A stretch of 64,000 nt of DNA from Bosea sp. RAC05 (GCF_001713455.1 NZ_CP016464.1:3768001-3832000); one strand, 5' to 3'. Shown: positions 8,189-17,688, numbered from the stretch's first letter. Program-made: numbers and translations. Notes: a model not told the origin generated them from the sequence alone.

Positions 8189-9048
8189 GGCAGTCTCTCA
8201 TAGATCGTGCGGCCGATCAGCCGGAGTTGAGGGTGGGGCTGGGGCAGCGATTCCGAGTGGCCGAGATAGAGGAAGCCACCAGGCGCGAGCAGCGTGACGA
8301 AGCGGTCGAGGATCGAGGCCTTGGTCTGGGTGTCGAAATAGATGAAGACGTTGCGGCAGAAGATCACGTCGAACGGCCCGCTCATCGGCCACCGCTCGAT
8401 CAGGTTCAGGCGCTTGAAGGCGATCATCCGGCGCAGATCGTCGCTGATGCGCGCTTCGCCACGGCTGGAATTCTCGAGCTTGAGCAGCGGCTTGACGTCA
8501 GACGGCAGGCGGTCGAACTGATCCGGCGAATAGATGGCCGCCTCGGCCTTGGCGAGGATGTCGGTGTCGATGTCGGTCGCCAGGATCTTGAAGTCGACGT
8601 CGCTGCGGTTGCCGAGCACGTCGCGCGAGACCGCGGCGATGCTGTAGGGCTCCTCGCCCGAGGAGGCCGCCGAGCACCAGATCCGGATGCGCCCGCGCCG
8701 ACCGGCGCGCTCCTGCACGAGCCGCGGCAGCACGTCCTTGCGCAGATGGTCGAAGTGGTGCCGCTCGCGGAAGAACGAGGTGTGGTTCGTCGTGACCGCG
8801 TTGATCAGCTCGGGGATCTCGTCGGCCGCCTGCGGCGTCTTCAGATAGGCGCAGTATTCGGCCACCGAATTGAGGCCCAGCGCCTTGACGCGCCGCGCCA
8901 GCCGCCCGCGCGTCATCGCCTCCTTGTGCTCGCGGATGACGATGCCGGCATGCTCGTAGACGAGCTTGGAAATGAAGCCCATGTCATCGCGCGTCAGCGT
9001 GACGTCGGTCAGCTGCGGTTGCGCGAGGGCTGCGCTGGATCTCGACAT
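8185..9048 (-). CDS. cheR: Chemotaxis methyltransferase CheR
   Basis: This 287-residue protein methylates receptor glutamates using S-adenosylmethionine. The N-terminal helical domain (FISKLVYEHAGIVI) is followed by TNHTSFFRERHHF, the SAM-binding region IRIWCSAASSGEEPYSIA and the motif DVIFCRNVFIYFD. ATG at 9048 is preferred because it is preceded by GGCGGAG 11 bases upstream and starts 5 bases after the receptor gene's stop; an upstream in-frame TTG at 9069 would overlap that gene. The neighbouring receptor ends in a CheR-tethering-like pentapeptide. Confidence 0.94.
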   Translation of the reverse strand: MSRSSAALAQPQLTDVTLTRDDMGFISKLVYEHAGIVIREHKEAMTRGRLARRVKALGLNSVAEYCAYLKTPQAADEIPELINAVTTNHTSFFRERHHFDHLRKDVLPRLVQERAGRRGRIRIWCSAASSGEEPYSIAAVSRDVLGNRSDVDFKILATDIDTDILAKAEAAIYSPDQFDRLPSDVKPLLKLENSSRGEARISDDLRRMIAFKRLNLIERWPMSGPFDVIFCRNVFIYFDTQTKASILDRFVTLLAPGGFLYLGHSESLPQPHPQLRLIGRTIYERLP

Positions 9049-9053
9049 GGCCA

Positions 9054-10961
9054 CTAGAACTCCGCCCAATCATCGGCACGTCCGCCGCCGGCGACACGCC
9101 GACGGGGCTCCTGCCAGGTTTTCGTCGCCGGCTCGGGCCGCCGGACGTCGCTGTTTTTCGGAACGGGCCGGGCCGGTGCCGCCGGCGTCGGGGCCCGTAC
9201 GGCCCTGGCCGGCTCGGCCGCGCCGCGCGCCGCCGACCCGTCGGCCCTGAAGAAGGAGACCAGCCGCCGCAGCGTCGCGATCTCGTCCATCAGCTCGGTC
9301 GCGGAGGTCGCGCTCTGCTCCGCCAGCGCCGAGTTCTGCTGCGTGGTCTCGTCCATCTGGGCGACCGCGCGGCTCATTTCCTCGATGCCATGGGCCTGCT
9401 CGGCGGCGGCCTGCGAAATCTCGACGATCGTGGTCGAGACCTTGCCGGTCGCCTCGACGATCCGCTCCAGCGCATCGCCGGTCGAGCGGACGAAGCGCAC
9501 GCCCTCGCCGACCTGTTCGTTGGAGCTGACGATCAGCCCCTTGATGTCCTTGGCCGCCTGCCCCGAGCGCTGCGCCAGCGCGCGCACTTCGGAGGCCACC
9601 ACGGCGAAGCCGCGGCCGGCATCCCCCGCGCGTGCCGCCTCGACCGCGGCGTTGAGGGCGAGCAGGTTTGTCTGGAAGGCGATGTCGTCGATCACCGAAA
9701 CGATCTCGGAGATCCGCACCGACGAGCTCTCGATCCGCTCTATCGCCCCGACCGCCTGCGCCACGACGGTCTTGCCGTCCTGCGCCACGCCCATCGCCTC
9801 GTTGGCGAGGTCAGTGGCGACGCGCGAGCGGCCGGCGCTATGCTTGACCGAAGCCGCCAGCTGCTCGGTCGTGGCCGCGGTTTCCTCGAGATTGGCGGCC
9901 GTCTGCTCGGTGCGCTCGGCGAGGTCGCCGGCACCCGAGTCGATCTCTGAGGCGGCACGGGCGACATGGCCGGCCGTGCCCTGGATCGTCGCGACGGTCT
10001 CGCCCAGATGCGCCAGGGCCTCATTGAGGCTGGCCTTCAGCTCGGCGAGGCGGCCGCGATAGTCACCGCTCATGCGCCGAGTCAGGTCGCCCTCGGCCAG
10101 GCCGCCGGCGACATGGGCGAACTCGGCGACGGCGCTTTCGACGACCGCGTTGATCTGGTTCATGCCCTCGGCGATGCGCTGCAGCCCATCGGGCTTGCCC
10201 GCCACCGGCACGCGGCGCGAGAAATCGCCCTCGACGGCAGCGGCCACCATGTCGGCGACCTCGGCGGCAGCAGCCAGTTCGTCGGTCAGCTCGACCCATT
10301 CGACGGCGGTGCCGAGCCGGCGGCCATTGGCCTGCGTCACCGGCGACAGCGAGAGCGAGACCGTGCGGCGCCCGAGCGCGAAGCGGATCGCCTGCTGGCC
10401 GCCCGTCGGCAGCCCGGCCCGCGCCTGGACGCTCTCCATGACCCGGCCGAGCATGTCCTTGGCCGAGCAGCCCGGAAAGGCGATGCGGAAATCCTCCTGA
10501 GCCTCGCCGAAGAAGCGCAGCAGCGAGGCGTTGACATAGACCACCCGCCCCTCCGCGTCGCAGACCATCACATTGGTGCGGCAACCGTCGAGCGCGGCGC
10601 GAATGCGCGCAGCCTCTTCGCCGGATTCGTGCAGCGCCTTCAGGGAACGGGCGAGATCGCCGACCGCGTCACCGCGCTCGATCCCGGCGACAGCGACGTC
10701 CTCGCCGGCCTGCAGCTTCGCGACAGCCTCGCGCAAGCGCCGCAGCGGAGACTGGATCCGACGGCCGGCCATCCAGGTGCAGAGGCCGACGGCACACAGG
10801 CCCGCGGCCCCGAGGGCGGTCAGCGAGATCGTGTCGAGGCGGCCGAGGGCGGCCTGGTAGGCGAGGCTGCCGGCCGCGCCGGCCGCCACCGCGACGGTGG
10901 CGGCGAGCAGCAGCGGCAGTTCGAAGCCGTGGCGTGTTGATGGACCGAGGGCGCTGCCCAT
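9054..10961 (-). CDS. Methyl-accepting chemotaxis protein with PAS domain and C-terminal DWAEF tether
   Basis: This receptor (635 residues from ATG at 10961; a GTG at 11006 would add 15) has two closely spaced membrane segments at about residues 14-40 and 45-66 with almost no periplasmic loop, then HAMP, a PAS domain (about 120-230, [22 protein letters not shown]), a second HAMP and the MCP signalling domain with the conserved hairpin tip near [24 protein letters not shown] (given in part). Sensing is therefore probably cytoplasmic, through PAS. A tail of about 70 residues rich in Pro/Ala/Arg ends in DDWAEF, like the xWxxF pentapeptide that recruits CheR and CheB. It sits between cheW and cheR. 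Confidence 0.9.
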   Translation of the reverse strand: MGSALGPSTRHGFELPLLLAATVAVAAGAAGSLAYQAALGRLDTISLTALGAAGLCAVGLCTWMAGRRIQSPLRRLREAVAKLQAGEDVAVAGIERGDAVGDLARSLKALHESGEEAARIRAALDGCRTNVMVCDAEGRVVYVNASLLRFFGEAQEDFRIAFPGCSAKDMLGRVMESVQARAGLPTGGQQAIRFALGRRTVSLSLSPVTQANGRRLGTAVEWVELTDELAAAAEVADMVAAAVEGDFSRRVPVAGKPDGLQRIAEGMNQINAVVESAVAEFAHVAGGLAEGDLTRRMSGDYRGRLAELKASLNEALAHLGETVATIQGTAGHVARAASEIDSGAGDLAERTEQTAANLEETAATTEQLAASVKHSAGRSRVATDLANEAMGVAQDGKTVVAQAVGAIERIESSSVRISEIVSVIDDIAFQTNLLALNAAVEAARAGDAGRGFAVVASEVRALAQRSGQAAKDIKGLIVSSNEQVGEGVRFVRSTGDALERIVEATGKVSTTIVEISQAAAEQAHGIEEMSRAVAQMDETTQQNSALAEQSATSATELMDEIATLRRLVSFFRADGSAARGAAEPARAVRAPTPAAPARPVPKNSDVRRPEPATKTWQEPRRRVAGGGRADDWAEF

Positions 10962-11033
10962 TTCTGATGTCGTTTCTTGCTCGGCCCGCGCTTCCAGCAA
11001 CGCCACTCCTCGGGCCCGTCGTTGTTGAGTCGT

Positions 11034-11546
11034 TCAGCTCGCGCGGGCGACCTTTGCCACCTGCTGGCCCTCGGCGCCGCCGTCGCGGATCACCGCGGCG
11101 AGGTCGAGCAGGGCGACGATGTCGGTGTCGAGCAGCACGAGGCCCTCGATCAGGCCGTGCTCGTCGCGCTCCAGATCGGGCGCCGGGCGAACCGCGCTGA
11201 CCGGCACGTCGACGATGTCGGACACCGAATCGACCAGGAGGCCGGCGACCTTGTCCTCGACGTCGACGACGACGATCACATGGGTGGCCGTGGCGTTGGT
11301 GGTGCCCAGGCCGATCGAGGTGCGCAGGTCGTAGACCGCCAGGATCACGCCGCGCAGGTTGAGCACGCCGCGGACATGCGGGGCCGCATGCGGCAGCGGG
11401 GTCGTGGCCTGCCAGCCCTTGATCTCGCGGACCATGCCGACATCGATGCCGAAAGTGCGGTCACCCACCTTGAAGGTGACGATCCGGCGCGCCGCCGATT
11501 CCGGCTGCGCCGACGAGAAATGCTTTTCGCCGAGTTGCAGGGTCAT
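11034..11546 (-). CDS. cheW: Chemotaxis coupling protein CheW
   Basis: This 170-residue adaptor links receptors to CheA. The core TFKVGDRTFGIDVGMVREI, then PHVRGVLNLRGVILAVYDLR and VIVVVDVEDKVAGLLVDSVSDIV show the two SH3-like subdomains of the family. It starts 4 bases after the cheA stop, with the ATG at 11546. It lies directly upstream of the receptor gene in the operon. Confidence 0.94.
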   Translation of the reverse strand: MTLQLGEKHFSSAQPESAARRIVTFKVGDRTFGIDVGMVREIKGWQATTPLPHAAPHVRGVLNLRGVILAVYDLRTSIGLGTTNATATHVIVVVDVEDKVAGLLVDSVSDIVDVPVSAVRPAPDLERDEHGLIEGLVLLDTDIVALLDLAAVIRDGGAEGQQVAKVARAS

Positions 11547-11550
11547 TGGA

Positions 11551-13852
11551 TTATCCAGCCAGTTTCAGTTCGGTTGCGGGATGACGCTCGCCGGACGCGG
11601 CGAGACGCAGCATGGAGTCGACGTCGAGGATGAGCGCGACGAGGCCGTCGCCCAGAATGGTGGCGGCGGAGGCGCCGTGGACCGTGCCGTAATTGCCCTC
11701 GAGGCTCTTCACGACCACCTGCTGCTGGCCGAGGATCTCGTCGACGGCGATGCCGACATTGTCGCCGCGCTCGGTCTCCGCGATGATGATGATGTTCTCG
11801 TTGCGGGTGCCCGAAGATCCCATCACGGCGCCGAGACGGTGGAGCGGCGTGATCTCGCCGCGCCAGCGCAGAACCTCCTGGCCGAAGGTCAGATGCTCGA
11901 TCGGCGTCGAGGCCAGGTGCTGCGTCTCGATCACGCTGGCGATCGGGATGACGTAGCGGTCGGACCCGCAGCGGATCACCATGCCCTCGAGGACGGCGAG
12001 CGTCAGCGGCAGGGCGAGCGTGAACTTGCAGCCGCGTCCGGGCTCGGAGTCGACGCTGATGCGCCCGCCGAGCGATTCGACGTTCCGGCGGACCACGTCC
12101 ATGCCGACGCCGCGACCCGAGACGTCGCTGATGACCTCGGCCGTGGAGAGGCCGGCGGCGAAGATGAGCTGGTCGATCTCCTCCGGAGCGAGCTTTTCGT
12201 CGGCCCCGACGAGGCCGCGGGACTTCGCCTTCGCGAGCAGCTTCTCGCGGCCGATGCCGCGCCCGTCATCCGTGACGGAGATGACGATGCGCCCGGCGCG
12301 ATGCTCGGCGATGAGCTTGATCGTGCCTTCCGGGCTCTTGCCGGCGGCAACGCGGTCTTCCGGCGTCTCGAGCCCGTGATCCATCGAGTTGCGGATCATG
12401 TGCGTCAGCGGATCGGCGAGTTCCTCGATGATCGTCTTGTCGACCTCGGTGTTCTCACCCTCCAGCACCAGGCGCACTTCCTTGCCCAGCGTCTGGGCGA
12501 GTTCGCGGACGAGGCGCGGCATGCGCTGGAACACGGCCTTCACCGGCTGCGCGCGCACCGCCATGACGTGGTCCTGCAGCTCGCGGGTCTGGCGCGAGAG
12601 CGTCAGGATGCCTTCGGCGGTCTTGGCATAGACGTCGTAGGGCAGCGAGCGGACGCATTCGACCAGCATGGACTGGGTGATGACGATCTCGCCCACCAGG
12701 TTCATCAGCTTGTCGATGCGGTCGAGGTCGACACGCACGCTGACGGCGGTGCGCTGGCGCGCGGCGGCCGCATCGTTGGCGGGCGCGCGGGGAGCCGCCT
12801 TGGCAGCGGCGGCCGGAGCCTCGGCAGCCGGAGCGGCGGGCTTGGCCACCGGCGCGGGCGCAGCCGCGGCCGGCTGGATGTCGGGCGTCGCGACGGCAGC
12901 GGGGCCGGTCCGAGCTTGGCGAGGATGGCGGAGAGGTCAGCCGCGACCGAACCGGACACTTCGCCGCTGGCGGCGGGTGCCGCCGCGGCGGGCGCAGGCG
13001 CCGGCGCAGCCTCGCTGGCCAGAACCTCGATCTGGAATTCCTCGGTCGCCAGCGTGAAGTCGAAGCGGCTGCAGATTTCCTCGATCGACAGCTCGGTGCG
13101 CATCGTCACGACGAAGCGCATGAAGCAGTCCGAGACGTCGATCGTCTCGAGCGAGGGGACGTGGCTGAGATCGCAGGCGATCGAGACGATGTCGTCAGCG
13201 GGCAGCGAGGCGAACACCACGCGCGGCTCGATCACCCGGCGGAACAGGTCCGCCTCGGGCTGGATGCGCAGGATGACGTCGCGGCCCGGCTTGCTGGCAG
13301 CGGCCTTGGCCGGCTCGTCGTCCCAGCCCGCATCGGACCCGGACGCCGTCTTGGCCTCCACCATCGCCAGCAGATTGCCGAGCGCGGCGACGCCGGGCGG
13401 CTCGTCCTTGGCGGGGGCCGGAGCGGCCGGGGCGGCGGGGGCGGCGCAGCGGCAGCGACGGGGGCTTCGCCGGGCGCCTTGCCGACCTGCTCGAGTTCCT
13501 CGAGGAGATCAGGGCGGGGACGGGCCGGCTCGTCGTTGCGGGCGGCCGACACGAGGTCCGCCACCGCGTCCGAACAGCGCAGGAACAGGGTGAAGGGCGC
13601 ATCCTCGATCGCGACGCGGCCCGACCTCAGATGGTCGAGCGAGGCTTCGAAGACATGCGCGAAGGCGACCAGCTCGGTGCAGCCGAAGGCACCGGCGCCA
13701 CCCTTGATCGAATGGATCGCCCGGAAGGCGGCGTTGACATCCTCGGGATCCGTCGAGCCTTCGTCCAGCGCCTGCAGGCGCATCTCGAGGGCCCCCAGGA
13801 GCTCTTCGCACTCCTGGAAGAAAGTCTGTTTGAGTTCCGCCAACGGATCCAT
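11551..13852 (-). pseudogene. cheA: Chemotaxis histidine kinase CheA, interrupted by two apparent 1-base deletions
   Basis: The gene reads in three successive frames. Residues 1 to about 135 (start 13852) are the Hpt domain with phospho-His H47 in RAIHSIKGGAGAFG. The frame is lost in a Pro/Ala linker at the five-G run 13437-13441. A middle domain (ILRIQPEADLFRRVIEP onward) follows until the second break at the four-G run 12901-12904. The last frame then holds dimerisation (RIDKLMNLVGEIVITQ), ATPase (HMIRNSMDHGLE, DDGRGI, GRGVGMDVV) and CheW-like domains to the stop at 11551. Adding one G at each run gives exactly 768 codons (767 residues). All functional motifs are intact, so sequencing error is as likely as true inactivation. 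Confidence 0.88.
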
Positions 13853-13863
13853 GGACGCAAGCC

Positions 13864-14223
13864 TCAGTTCTGGTAGCGGGCGACGAGGCCGAGCAGCGTG
13901 TTCGGCTCGAAGGGCTTGACCATCCAGGCGCTGGCTCCGGCGCGGCGGCCCTCGGCCTTGATCTCGGCACCGTTCTCGGTGGTGAGCACGATGATGGGCG
14001 TGTTCTGCCCGGCCGGGCGGGCGCGGCAGGCGCGGGTGAACTCGATCCCGTCCATCAGCGGCATGTTGAGATCGGTGATGACCAGATCGGGCTTGAACTG
14101 GTCGAACTTGGCCAGCCCGTCCTCGCCGTTCTCCGCCTCGGCCACCTCATGGCCGGCATTGCGCAGAGTCAGGCTGAGCAGACTGAGCAGGGTCTTGGTG
14201 TCGTCGATCGCGAGAATGCGCAT
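13864..14223 (-). CDS. CheY-like response regulator, first copy in the che operon
   Basis: This 119-residue receiver domain has the full active site: acidic pair in ILAIDDTKTLL, phospho-acceptor Asp in LVITDLNMPLMDG, Thr in IIVLTTENG and Lys in WMVKPFEP. No output domain is present. It lies 11 bases upstream of cheA and 5 bases after the STAS gene. With the CheY at 6.1-6.5 kb the operon has two CheY proteins; as in other alphaproteobacteria one may act on the motor and the other as a phosphate sink, but the sequence does not say which. Confidence 0.9.
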   Translation of the reverse strand: MRILAIDDTKTLLSLLSLTLRNAGHEVAEAENGEDGLAKFDQFKPDLVITDLNMPLMDGIEFTRACRARPAGQNTPIIVLTTENGAEIKAEGRRAGASAWMVKPFEPNTLLGLVARYQN

Positions 14224-14228
14224 TCAAA

Positions 14229-14510
14229 TCACTCCAGAACGAGAGCGCTGTGAGCGGGATCGAAACCGATCGCCCGCAGGGATTCGCGGCATTCTGCGGA
14301 AGCCGCCTTGAGCGAGACCGACAGACCGCGCGCCTTGGCGCTGGTCGCGGCGGAATGCAGCAACTGGACCCAGAGGCTGGGCAGGGGCCCGGCTTCGGCA
14401 CATTCAACGGCGATGCTTTCCTTCTGCTCCAGCGCCACGAGCAGCTGGTTGCGGAAGGTGGCCGCTTCGGAGCGGCCTAGAAACGTCGGAAGCGAGACGG
14501 TGATGACCAT
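14229..14510 (-). CDS. Small STAS-domain protein heading the che operon
   Basis: This 93-residue protein looks like a single STAS domain: TVSLPTFLGRSEAATFRNQLLVAL, then SIAVECAEAGPLPSLWVQLLHSAA with the usual conserved Ser in the second strand-helix turn, and a C-terminal RAIGFDPAHSALVLE. STAS proteins at the head of alphaproteobacterial che operons are common and of uncertain role. The gene is 5 bases upstream of the cheY copy and is preceded by a 170-base gap that probably holds the operon promoter. Confidence 0.72.
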   Translation of the reverse strand: MVITVSLPTFLGRSEAATFRNQLLVALEQKESIAVECAEAGPLPSLWVQLLHSAATSAKARGLSVSLKAASAECRESLRAIGFDPAHSALVLE

Positions 14511-14680
14511 GAGACACGACCCAGGATTGCGCCACTCAGCATCACGTCCGACTGGTAAAAATTTTCCTAACCGGACGACGTTGCGTCAACTTTTTAGGCA
14601 AGAGGGGGGTGGTTGGCCGCATTCCGGGCCTCTGATCGTCAACCGCCGGCCGTTCCGGCATGTCCCGAAGGACGCGCCGC
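14511..14680 (-). promoter_or_regulatory. Probable promoter region of the main che operon
   Basis: This 170-base gap separates the atypical response regulator stop from the STAS gene that heads the che operon. It contains an AT-rich patch unusual for this genome (TAAAAATTTTCCTAACC at about 14555-14571 and CAACTTTTTAGG near 14588). No terminator hairpin with a U-tract was found for the upstream gene. The promoter assignment is from position and base composition only. Confidence 0.4.
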
Positions 14681-15148
14681 TCAGAACATGCTGTTGCTGA
14701 TCGCCCGCGGAACCAGGGTGATGCTGCCGTTCGCTTCGCGGTATTTGCGGGGAATGTTGATGATCCCCGACAGGTGCAGCCACAGGTTGTTCGGCGAGAT
14801 CGGCTTGGTGATGATCTCGTGGGCGCCGAGCTTCGCCGCCTGGACGACCGAGCGGCGGTCCGGCTTCTCCATCATCACCAGCACGGGGGCTTTCGCGAAG
14901 GGCGAGGTCTTGAAGGAGCGGATCGCGGCCAGGCACTTGGTGCTGCCGTTGTCCGGCATGTCCCAGTCGAGGATCACGATGTTGGGCTGCTTCTGGATGA
15001 ACATCGTCGCGGCGGAGGGAAGGTCGGACGCCTCGAAAATGCGGTGCAGCTGCGCCTGATACAGCATCGTCCGGACGATGCGCCGGTAATGCGGGCTCGG
15101 ATCGATCAGGAGCACCGACAGATTCGGAAAGGAGGGCGCGATATGCAT
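14681..15148 (-). CDS. Atypical single-domain response regulator
   Basis: This 155-residue receiver-like protein keeps the phospho-acceptor Asp (IVILDWDMPDNGS) and Lys (EIITKPISP). The acidic pair is reduced to LLIDPSPHYRR (one Asp then Pro), and the usual Thr after strand 4 is Met (VLVMMEKPD). A 25-residue C-terminal extension (IPRKYREANGSITLVPRAI) follows the receiver fold. It lies between a soluble receptor gene and the che operon, same strand, and may be co-transcribed with the receptor, 69 bases upstream. Phosphorylation chemistry may differ from CheY. Confidence 0.8.
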   Translation of the reverse strand: MHIAPSFPNLSVLLIDPSPHYRRIVRTMLYQAQLHRIFEASDLPSAATMFIQKQPNIVILDWDMPDNGSTKCLAAIRSFKTSPFAKAPVLVMMEKPDRRSVVQAAKLGAHEIITKPISPNNLWLHLSGIINIPRKYREANGSITLVPRAISNSMF

Positions 15149-15217
15149 GACGCGGGGCCCGACAACTCACTCGACAACAACTGACACAACGAAACCGGTC
15201 GGACGGAAGGCCTCTCG

Positions 15218-16672
15218 CTACACGTTCAGGCCGAAGCGGAAGCCGCCCCAGTGACGGCCCTTCACCAGGATCGGGGCCGACAGGTCCTCCATGACAAGGA
15301 ACTGGCCGCCGCCCATGTCGCGCCGGTAGGTCTGGAGCAGGAACGGCTTGCGGTTGCGGGCCGCCGACAGGCCGGTCCGGTCGTTGAAGATCCGGCGATT
15401 GCGGCAGTTGGCGTTGTTCCACACCGGGTCATTCCCCTGGGGATGGGAATATTTGACGTTGTGCGTCGGCAGGAAGCCATTGCGGTCGACCGCCGCGCAG
15501 AACACGATCCGGCGGTTGGACGCCAGCAGCGGCTCCTGGATCAGCGGCAGCACGCGGTCGCAGAGCTTGACGAAGCGCGTCATGTGCTGGACCGGATCGC
15601 TGCCGGGAATGGGCTGGTAGCCTTCGTCGAAGAGATCGGCCAGAGACAGCTCGCCCCGGTCCAGCGCCTGCTCGAACAGCCCGCCGATGCGGGTGGCGGT
15701 CGCCATCGCCGTGGCGATCAGCTCCGACTGGGCCGTGCGGACACCCGATGCCGCGATGGCACCGAGGATGCCCTCGCTGATCGAGACGAGAGTCTCCGCG
15801 CGCTGGGATGCCTTGTCGAGGTTTTCGCTGGAATGGTCGACGCCGTCGACCAGGGCCCGCAGGTCCTCCCCGACCTTGGCGAAGGCGATCGCGTTGTCCC
15901 GGGTCGGGTTGGAGATCGCGTCGATCTCGCCGATGAGTTCGACGACGCCGCGGCTGAAGCTGTCGAGTTCGCCGATCTGCTGCGAGATCGACTGGCTCTC
16001 GTCGCTGGCCCGCCGGGCCGTCAGGGCGTTCTCCTCGCTCTTGCTCGCCAGCAGATCGACCGAGTTCACCAGCGCATCAAGCTGCTTGGAGCTGAGCGCG
16101 GTCGCATCGCGCGTCTGCTCGGCGAGATGCTTCACGGCGGCGGCAATGACGGCGAAGCCGCGGCCGGCGGCCCCGCTGCGCGCGGCTTCCACGCCGGCGT
16201 TGATCGACAGAAGCTGGATTTCGCGGGTGATCGCCTGGATCGCATCGCTGGAGGCCCGCACCTTGTGCGCATCCGCGACAGCCTGGGCGAGAGCCTGCGA
16301 GATCGACTGGGCCCCCTGCGAGAGGGCCTCGATGTCGGACTGCGCCGAGTTCAGCCCGAGCCTGACGGAACCGGTCACCCGCTCCAGGCCGTTGCGAACG
16401 GACGATGCGGTCGCCTGCGCGCCTTCGGCGGCCTGCTGGATCGCGCGGTTCGCCCGCGAGACCTGGTCGACCGCGGTCACGACCCGGTGCAGGCCCTGGG
16501 TCTGGCCGTCGAGCTGGCGGGTGACGTCGCCGATGCGCCCGGAGATGTCGGTGATTTCGGCGCCGAGCTTGCCGAAGCGCTCGGCGATGTCCCGCACGGC
16601 CGCTGCCGCGGCGCCCTCAGCCGGGTGATCCTCATTGGCCGGCTCAGGAGCAACTCGCGCAAGCGCATGCAT
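15218..16672 (-). CDS. Soluble methyl-accepting chemotaxis protein with C-terminal sensory domain
   Basis: This 484-residue receptor has no membrane segment. Coiled-coil and MCP signalling regions span about residues 20-310 (ARSGAAGRGFAVIAAAVKHLAEQ is part of the tip region). The C-terminal 150 residues form a separate domain (VVERQ-like Cache elements: NRIVFCAAVDRNGFLP, NRRIFNDRTGLSAARN and a final KGRHWGGFRFGLNV) resembling the Cache-like C-terminal modules of some alphaproteobacterial cytoplasmic receptors. ATG at 16672 is chosen because AAAGGA lies 10 bases upstream; an in-frame GTG at 16708 is less likely. A CtrA-like box lies about 57 bases upstream. Confidence 0.86.
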   Translation of the reverse strand: MHALARVAPEPANEDHPAEGAAAAAVRDIAERFGKLGAEITDISGRIGDVTRQLDGQTQGLHRVVTAVDQVSRANRAIQQAAEGAQATASSVRNGLERVTGSVRLGLNSAQSDIEALSQGAQSISQALAQAVADAHKVRASSDAIQAITREIQLLSINAGVEAARSGAAGRGFAVIAAAVKHLAEQTRDATALSSKQLDALVNSVDLLASKSEENALTARRASDESQSISQQIGELDSFSRGVVELIGEIDAISNPTRDNAIAFAKVGEDLRALVDGVDHSSENLDKASQRAETLVSISEGILGAIAASGVRTAQSELIATAMATATRIGGLFEQALDRGELSLADLFDEGYQPIPGSDPVQHMTRFVKLCDRVLPLIQEPLLASNRRIVFCAAVDRNGFLPTHNVKYSHPQGNDPVWNNANCRNRRIFNDRTGLSAARNRKPFLLQTYRRDMGGGQFLVMEDLSAPILVKGRHWGGFRFGLNV

Positions 16673-16728
16673 GGTCGTCGGGTCCTTTGCGGGCCTCAGC
16701 AATCCCACCAGACCTTAGGGAAACGCGG

Positions 16729-16743
16729 TAAACCGAGCGTTAA
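16729..16743 (-). promoter_or_regulatory. CtrA-like box upstream of the soluble receptor gene
   Basis: On the minus strand the sequence reads TTAA-CGCTCGG-TTTA, one base short of the CtrA consensus TTAA-N7-TTAA. It lies 57 bases upstream of the receptor start at 16672, in the 243-base gap shared with the divergent superoxide dismutase gene. CtrA controls motility and chemotaxis genes in many alphaproteobacteria. Binding is inferred from the motif only. Confidence 0.4.
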
Positions 16744-16915
16744 TGCAACCTTCAGGCGCATCCGCGACCCACAGGTCGTGGTCAGTCCCCGGGACCGAAC
16801 GGCAGATTTCGGGAACCGCCTCGCCCGAGAATCCGTATATGCTCTGCATCCGCGAACGCGGCTCCGGCATACCGTTGGGGCAAGTCCGATGCCGACACCC
16901 TCATGGAGGATCTCG

Positions 16916-17662
16916 ATGACCATCACGCATTCCGTCTCACGCCGCTCGCTCCTCGGCTTCGGGGCCGCCGCCCTGACCCTGGCCGCGGCCCCGCGGGTCT
17001 GGGCCCAGGCCGCCGCTCCCGCCGCACCGGCCGGCCCGTTCTCCCTGCCCAAGCGCGCCTATGAGGCGGCCGCGCTGGAGCCGCATATCGACGCCATGAC
17101 GATGGACATCCATTACACCCGCCATCATGCGGCCTTCGTCACGGCGCTCAACAACGTCGCCAAGGACCATGGCGTCCTCGCCTCCAAGCCGATCAATGAA
17201 CTCCTCGGCGACATCGGCGCCCTGCCGGAGGCCGTGCGCGTGCCGATCCGCAACGCCGGCGGCGGCCACGCCAACCACAGCATGTTCTGGGAGATCATGG
17301 GCCCCGGCGCCGGTGGCGCGCCGACGGGCGACGTCGCCGCGGCGATCACCAGCGACCTCGGCGGCTTCGACAAGTTCAAGACCGATTTCGAGGCGGCGGG
17401 CCTGCGCGTCTTCGGCTCGGGCTGGGTCTTCGTCACGGTCGACAAGGCGGGCAAGCTCGCCCTGCTCGCCAAGCCCAACCAGGACAGCCCGCTGATGGAC
17501 AAGCACATGGTCCTGCTCGGCAACGACGTCTGGGAGCACGCCTATTACCTGAAATACCAGAACCGCCGCGCCGACTACCTCAAGAGCTGGTGGAACGTGG
17601 TCAACTGGGCGAAGGTCAACGAGCGCTACGCCGCCGCCAAGGCCGGCAAGCTGACCGTCTGA
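16916..17662 (+). CDS. Exported Fe/Mn superoxide dismutase
   Basis: This 248-residue protein converts superoxide to peroxide and oxygen. It starts with a Tat-type signal (SRRSLLGFGAAALTLAAAP, cleavage near the Ala-Gln-Ala at about 31), so it acts in the periplasm. Metal ligands are visible: His in DIHYTRHH, His in GHANHSMFW, and Asp and His in NDVWEHAYYLKYQ. The start is fixed by GGAGGA 6 bases before the ATG at 16916. Cytoplasmic Fe/Mn enzymes are about 200 residues, so the extra length is the signal and a linker. A terminator follows. Confidence 0.92.
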   Translation: MTITHSVSRRSLLGFGAAALTLAAAPRVWAQAAAPAAPAGPFSLPKRAYEAAALEPHIDAMTMDIHYTRHHAAFVTALNNVAKDHGVLASKPINELLGDIGALPEAVRVPIRNAGGGHANHSMFWEIMGPGAGGAPTGDVAAAITSDLGGFDKFKTDFEAAGLRVFGSGWVFVTVDKAGKLALLAKPNQDSPLMDKHMVLLGNDVWEHAYYLKYQNRRADYLKSWWNVVNWAKVNERYAAAKAGKLTV

Positions 17663-17688
17663 ACGGCGCACCATCGCGATCAGGATCG

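Noticed and set aside
11359..13593. 744-codon plus-strand open frame across cheW and cheA
   Set aside because: It is antisense to the che genes and shows no recognisable domain. The minus-strand reading has all CheA and CheW motifs.
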